Positions 60,274 through 64,000 of a stretch of 64,000 nucleotides of DNA are shown here, in pieces. The stretch is from positions 6,634,001 to 6,698,000 of the forward strand of contig NZ_CP195100.1 of the NCBI RefSeq assembly GCF_051175315.1, in the 5' to 3' direction. How positions within the stretch are numbered: position 1 is the first letter of the stretch; the number at the start of each line of letters is the position of its first letter. The stretch comes from Tundrisphaera sp051175315. Its GTDB lineage: Bacteria > Planctomycetota > Planctomycetia > Isosphaerales > Isosphaeraceae. Both the position numbers and the translations under genes were made by a program. The notes under the pieces are model-generated. The model searched no databases, was not told where the DNA came from, and saw nothing but the letters and a program-made list of their open reading frames with translations.

Positions 60274-61602
60274 GTGTGCCGTCTGGAAAAACTATGGGCG
60301 CGGGAAGTCCTCGACTCGCGGGGGAGCCCCACCATCGAAGTCGAGGCGATCGGCGAGGCCGGGGTGCGGGCCTCGGCCATCACCTCGTCGGGGGCGGGGC
60401 GCGAGCCCTATGCGGCCCGCGAGCTGCGAGACGGCGAGAGCCCGCGCCACAACGGCCGGGGGGTCCGCCGGGCGGTCTCCCTGATCGGTTCGGAGATCGG
60501 CCCCGCCCTGCGCGGGATGGACGTCGAGGATCAGGGGGCCATCGACTCGGCCCTGGTCGAGCTGGACGGCACGCCGGACAAGGGGCGGCTCGGCTCCAAC
60601 GCCCTGATGGCCGTCTCGCTGGCCGTGGCCCGAGCCGCGGCCCTGCACCGCCGCGAGGAGTTCCACGCCCACCTGAACGGCCTCTGGAAGGAACGCCTCG
60701 CCCCGGATGAGGCATCCGAGCCATCGCTCCCGGTGCCGATCGTGCACATGATCACCGGGGGATGCCACGCCGTGCGGTCGCTGGACTTCCGCGACTACCT
60801 GATGATCCCGGTCGGCGCCCGCGACTTCGCCGAGGCGGTCGACATGGCGGCCTCGGTCTATCGGTCCCTGGGCGAGATCCTCCAGTCCCACGGCCACGCC
60901 GCCCACCTGATCGGCCCGGAAGGGGCCTATGGGCCCAGGCTCTGGGCCAACGCCCAGGCGGTCGACCACGTCCTGGAGGCCGTGATGGCCGCGGGTCTGG
61001 CGATCGACCGGGATGTGGTCATCGCCATCGACGTGGCCGCCACCCGGCTGCATGCGGCCGGCACGTCGACCTACCGGCTGGAACTCGGCGGCGAGGAGCA
61101 CGACAACGCCGGGATGATCGACCTGCTCGAACACTGGGTCCGCCAGTACCCGATCGCATCGATCATGGACGGGCTGGCCGAGGACGACTGGGACGGCTGG
61201 GTGCGGCTCACCGAGCGGCTCGGGTCCCGGGTCCAGCTGGCGGGCGATGACCTCTACGCCACCCAGATCGAGCGGCTGAGGTATGGGATCGACCACCACG
61301 CCGGCAACGCCGTGGTCGTGAAGCTGAACCAGGCCGGGACGCTGTCCGAGACGCTTGATGCGATGGCCCTGGCCCGCCGCCACGGGCTCTGCCCCATCGT
61401 CTCCGGCCGGTGCGGCGAGACCGAGGACTCGGCGATCGCCGACCTGGCGGTGGCCACCGCCTGCGGGCTGATCAAGATCGGGGCCCCGGCCCGATCCGAT
61501 CGCGTCTCCAAGTACAACCGGCTGCTCCGGATCGAGGGGGAACTCGGGGGCTCGGCCCGCTATGCGGGCCGCTCGGCCTTCCGCCATCTCGCGGCGGGAT
61601 GA
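60274..61602 (+). CDS. Enolase homologue lacking key catalytic residues
   Basis: A 442-residue protein aligned end to end with enolase: WAREVLDSRGSPTIEVEA at the start, LDGTPDKGRLGSNALMAVSLA, LRIEGELGGSARYAGR at the end. Conserved: E216, D253, D325, K350, K401. Altered: the canonical SGASTG loop is SSGAGREPYA; the E168 position is D174; E295 (Mg ligand) is M298; H373 is G378. Normal 2-phosphoglycerate dehydration seems unlikely. GTG 60274 has GAGG 7 bp upstream. It probably is not the cell's sole enolase, which should lie elsewhere. Confidence 0.85.
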   Translation: MCRLEKLWAREVLDSRGSPTIEVEAIGEAGVRASAITSSGAGREPYAARELRDGESPRHNGRGVRRAVSLIGSEIGPALRGMDVEDQGAIDSALVELDGTPDKGRLGSNALMAVSLAVARAAALHRREEFHAHLNGLWKERLAPDEASEPSLPVPIVHMITGGCHAVRSLDFRDYLMIPVGARDFAEAVDMAASVYRSLGEILQSHGHAAHLIGPEGAYGPRLWANAQAVDHVLEAVMAAGLAIDRDVVIAIDVAATRLHAAGTSTYRLELGGEEHDNAGMIDLLEHWVRQYPIASIMDGLAEDDWDGWVRLTERLGSRVQLAGDDLYATQIERLRYGIDHHAGNAVVVKLNQAGTLSETLDAMALARRHGLCPIVSGRCGETEDSAIADLAVATACGLIKIGAPARSDRVSKYNRLLRIEGELGGSARYAGRSAFRHLAAG

Positions 61603-61619
61603 CGGCCGCCGGGGCCGGT

Positions 61620-62195
61620 TCAGAGGCTCCGGACCGGGCGGGAAACCCGGGCGCCGGAGGGGGCGACCCCGGGGGCCGATCCGACCAGCTTGGCATTCTC
61701 GGCCAGGAGCTGCTTGAACTCGCTCTGGAGCCGGGCGAGCTGCTCGCGGAGGTCGGCGTTGCGGGCCTTGGCCTGCTCGATCTCGGCGAGCTTGGCCGCC
61801 TTGATCTCGTTGGCCTGGGTCTCCTCGGCGATCCTCGTTTCCAGGGCGGCCTTCGCCGTGGCGAGGGCCGACTCGTAGTTGGCGACCTGGAACTTGAGGC
61901 GGGCCAGGCTGGCGTTGGTGGCCGACTGGTGGCGCTCGGCGGCGGTGATCCGGCCCTGGATCTCGCGCAGGTCGCGGACGGTGTCCGCCTGCAGGAGGTG
62001 GGCCTTGTTGATCGTCGTGGTGATATCCTGGGTCACCTTCGCCACCTCGGCGGTGACGTCATCGAGCTGCTTCTGATTCTTCGCGACTGCCTCGCCGTGG
62101 TTCTTGTTCAGCTGGGTCACGGCGGATAGAAGCACCATCCAGCCGGCCATCATCAGCATGACCAGGACGACGAGGACTTTTCCTGCGGTCGACAT
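61620..62195 (-). CDS. Membrane-anchored coiled-coil protein, unknown
   Basis: A 191-residue protein: one N-terminal helix (KVLVVLVMLMMAGWMVLLSAV, residues 7-27; here KVLVVLVMLMMAGWMVLLS) acts as an anchor, then a long coiled coil (about 30-170) with heptads rich in Ala, Glu, Gln and Lys (e.g. EIEQAKARNADLREQLARLQ), then a Pro/Ser tail. AGGAG precedes the ATG. It may be an envelope organiser or scaffolding protein. Convergent with the enolase-like gene, 17 bp apart. Confidence 0.75.
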   Translation of the reverse strand: MSTAGKVLVVLVMLMMAGWMVLLSAVTQLNKNHGEAVAKNQKQLDDVTAEVAKVTQDITTTINKAHLLQADTVRDLREIQGRITAAERHQSATNASLARLKFQVANYESALATAKAALETRIAEETQANEIKAAKLAEIEQAKARNADLREQLARLQSEFKQLLAENAKLVGSAPGVAPSGARVSRPVRSL

Positions 62196-62263
62196 CGGAC
62201 CACTCCTAGCCCCAGGGCTACGGCCGAACCAGGGGACGCCGCGGCGCCCGTTACATACCCCTG

Positions 62264-62294
62264 ATTATATCCGATCGTTCGCCGCCCGTGCCAG
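62264..62294 (-). promoter_or_regulatory. Promoter for the coiled-coil protein gene
   Basis: Minus strand: perfect TATAAT (62269-62264) with CTGGCA 19 bp upstream. Transcription would begin near 62257, 60 bp before ATG 62195. Confidence 0.5.
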
Positions 62295-62334
62295 AATCTC
62301 CCCGCGCCTCCCCCATTTCGCCCGATCGGCCGGT

Positions 62335-62363
62335 TTGACCGGCGTCGGGCCGGCCCATAACAT
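62335..62363 (+). promoter_or_regulatory. Promoter for the dehydrogenase gene
   Basis: TTGACC, a 17-bp spacer and TAACAT. Start near 62370, 40 bp before ATG 62409. Confidence 0.65.
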
Positions 62364-62408
62364 TCCGTAACACGCCCGGGAGAATCTCATTTCGGAGTTT
62401 GTTCGAGA

Positions 62409-63440
62409 ATGCGTCCTACTTATGCGGTGACCGAGCTTCTGGGCGACGGCATCGGGGCCGAGCTTTCCGATGCCATCCACGTCCTGGCCGATGCCCTGCC
62501 GATCCGTCTCGACTTCATCCCCGTCGACCTCACGCTGGCCAATCGCCGCGCGCGGGGCAAGGCGATCTACGACGAGGCCGTCGAGGCGGTTTGCACGACC
62601 AAGCTCGCCCTGAAGTACCCGACGGTCACCGCCGAGGAGAGCCCCAATGCGGTCCTCCGCCGCCGCCTCGACCTGTCGGTGATCCACCGCCCGGTCTACA
62701 CCATCCCCGGCGTCCCGACCAACTTCACCCGCCCGCTCGACGTCGACATCGTCCGGATCGCCACCGGCGGCACCTACGACGACCCTGGCCGGCCGATCGG
62801 GGACGGCGGCGCGGTCAGCCTGCGGATCGTCGAGCGGAAGCCGGTCTTCGAGGCGGCCCGCTACGCCTTCAACTTCGCCCGCCAGACCGGCCGCCACGTC
62901 ACCTCCGCGTCCAAGCACACCATCCAACGGGCGACCGACGGCCTGTTCGAGCGGGTCACGCTGGAGGTCGCCCACCAGAACCCCGACGTCGGCCACAAGA
63001 TCGAGCTGTTCGACGCCCTGCTGGGCAAGCTGATCATGACGCCGGAGAAGTACCAGGTCGTCCTGGTGCTCAACGAGTACGGCGACTTCCTCTCCGACAT
63101 GGCGTGCGGGCTGGCCGGCTCGCTCGGCATCGGCGCCAGCGCCAACCTCGCGTTCGACGCCGAGGCCGCCGTCCGGATCGCCATGTACGACGCCGCCCAC
63201 GGCACGGCCCCGGACATCCAGGGCAAGAACCTGGCCAACCCCACCGCCATCTTCCTGGCGCTGGCCATGCTCTGCATCCAGGCCGGCGAGCCCGAGGTCG
63301 GCCGGGCGATCAAGGAAAGCACCCTCGGCCTGCTCCGCGACGGGGTCCGCACCCGAGACCTGGGCGGGACCGAATCGACATCCAGCTTCTCCGCCGCCGT
63401 CGCGGCCGAGGTGGCCCGCAAGTTGAAGCCCGCCTCCTGA
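62409..63440 (+). CDS. Isocitrate/isopropylmalate-type dehydrogenase
   Basis: A 343-residue beta-decarboxylating dehydrogenase: GDGIG at the N-terminus (residues 12-16), IHRPVYTIPGVPTNF, the general-base lysine in SASKHTIQRATDG, the metal-binding LVLNEYGDFLSDMACGLAGSLG (seen as NEYGDFLSDMACGLAG) and the cofactor block AAHGTAPDIQGKNLANPTA. The segment after VR reads IATGGTYDD rather than ENTE, the usual substrate-binding part, so the substrate may be neither isocitrate nor isopropylmalate. It probably uses NAD(P). Confidence 0.85.
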   Translation: MRPTYAVTELLGDGIGAELSDAIHVLADALPIRLDFIPVDLTLANRRARGKAIYDEAVEAVCTTKLALKYPTVTAEESPNAVLRRRLDLSVIHRPVYTIPGVPTNFTRPLDVDIVRIATGGTYDDPGRPIGDGGAVSLRIVERKPVFEAARYAFNFARQTGRHVTSASKHTIQRATDGLFERVTLEVAHQNPDVGHKIELFDALLGKLIMTPEKYQVVLVLNEYGDFLSDMACGLAGSLGIGASANLAFDAEAAVRIAMYDAAHGTAPDIQGKNLANPTAIFLALAMLCIQAGEPEVGRAIKESTLGLLRDGVRTRDLGGTESTSSFSAAVAAEVARKLKPAS

Positions 63441-63467
63441 CCCATCGCCGCAAGAACCACCGACCGA

Positions 63468-63490
63468 GCCCCGCCCTTTCCCGGCGGGGC
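63468..63490 (+). terminator. Terminator of the dehydrogenase gene
   Basis: GCCCCGCC pairs with GGCGGGGC around a 7-nt loop, followed by TTCTTC. It lies 27 bp after the stop. Confidence 0.75.
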
Positions 63491-63611
63491 TTCTTCATGC
63501 GCCGGGTTTCCGCCCGACACGCCTTGCGACAAACGTCAGACCGACACCATAATGCCGTGGGCACGTCGCCCCACGTCTTTCCGTCGCACCTCTTCACCTC
63601 CCGAGGTTTCG

Positions 63612-64000
63612 ATGACGGACCTTATGGTTGATCCGAGCCGCCCCGCCGCGCCCGGGCTTTCCCGGGGCTGGCCGGGCCTGATCCGATGGCTGTACAGCCA
63701 GAACCCGTTCTACATCATCAGCGCCGACCTGGTGTTCCTGGGGCTGAGGATGTCGTTCGACCCGAACGCGAAGGACTTCGACACCTGGGCGCTGGTCGCC
63801 GGGCTGGGCGGCTACACGCTGCTGCTGGCGATCACCGGCTGCCTCCTCATCCGGTTCGGGAAGGTATGGGACGACGTGCGGAGCATCCTCCTGCTCGTCG
63901 TGATGATGTTCCTGGCGATCTCGGTCACGTTCGACGAGATCCTGGTGGCCCGGCCCCGGCTGGGGACGATCTGCTTCGCCGGCGGGCTCCTGTTCTCCGT
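63612..64000 (+). CDS. Membrane protein, partial (start only)
   Basis: The frame opens at ATG 63612 (GAGG 5 bp before it) and runs to the window edge without a stop; 129 residues are visible. After a polar N-terminus, at least four hydrophobic segments appear: NPFYIISADLVFLGLRM, ALVAGLGGYTLLLAITGCLL, ILLLVVMMFLAISVTF and TICFAGGLLF. No recognised motif; possibly a planctomycete multi-pass envelope protein. Confidence 0.75.
   Translation, partial: MTDLMVDPSRPAAPGLSRGWPGLIRWLYSQNPFYIISADLVFLGLRMSFDPNAKDFDTWALVAGLGGYTLLLAITGCLLIRFGKVWDDVRSILLLVVMMFLAISVTFDEILVARPRLGTICFAGGLLFS

Overview
The window is high-GC DNA (about two thirds G+C or more by eye) from a planctomycete, most likely of the Isosphaeraceae type. 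Evidence: two DUF1559 pilin-like genes (one cut by the left edge), a lipoprotein beside a DUF1559 gene, a formylglycine sulfatase, a DUF11-repeat secreted protein, a YncE/phosphoesterase fusion, DUF1569 and YbjN-type proteins, and short operons separated by GC-rich hairpins. It looks chromosomal: housekeeping genes (hflX, truB, miaA, mutY, clpX, serS, mgtE) are spread across it. I saw no rRNA, tRNA, CRISPR array, insertion sequence or prophage.

Layout. 0-10 kb: DUF1559 end, UV endonuclease uvsE, a Phd/ParE module, an operon of two membrane-anchored Cys phosphatases plus a hotdog thioesterase, a methyltransferase, a class A beta-lactamase-like serine hydrolase, a Maf protein, a ParD/ParE module and an M48 protease. 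9.4-14.8 kb: a membrane protein, an AI-2E-family permease with an extra C-terminal region, hflX, and truB. 14.8-20.7 kb: the centrepiece, a stressosome operon read leftward (rsbR, rsbS, rsbT, an HATPase-SpoIIE phosphatase fusion, an HATPase-histidine kinase, a REC-PAS-kinase-REC hybrid, then truB), with 4-bp overlaps joining the last four genes. 20.9-30.6 kb: DUF11 protein, sulfatase, miaA, a divergent diadenylate-cyclase-domain protein, a GT39-type glycosyltransferase, a third Cys phosphatase and a GNAT acetyltransferase.

30.7-46.5 kb: a CsrA-like small protein beside a sigma-70 factor, mutY, clpX, a Uma2 protein, an aminotransferase, an MFS exporter, a repeat-containing 72-aa protein, a GlmU-type nucleotidyltransferase, DUF1569, YbjN, EamA and CbiX-like genes, and the YncE/phosphoesterase fusion. 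46.7-64 kb: a secreted helical protein, mgtE, an uncharacterised PIN-domain gene pair, serS, an M20 dipeptidase, a conserved unknown gene behind a structured leader, a lipoprotein/DUF1559 pair, a secreted LTxxQ-like protein, a KimA-like APC permease with a USP domain, an enolase homologue missing catalytic residues, a membrane coiled-coil protein, an isocitrate/isopropylmalate-type dehydrogenase and the start of a membrane protein.

The most noteworthy items are the stressosome wired to histidine kinases with no sigma factor in the operon, the degenerate enolase, the diadenylate-cyclase-like protein with an altered RHR motif (with a KimA-like potassium-type transporter 30 kb away), the PIN gene pair, the CsrA-like/sigma pair and the alternative-pairing leader at 53.35 kb. 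Promoter and terminator calls come from reading hexamers and inverted repeats by eye.
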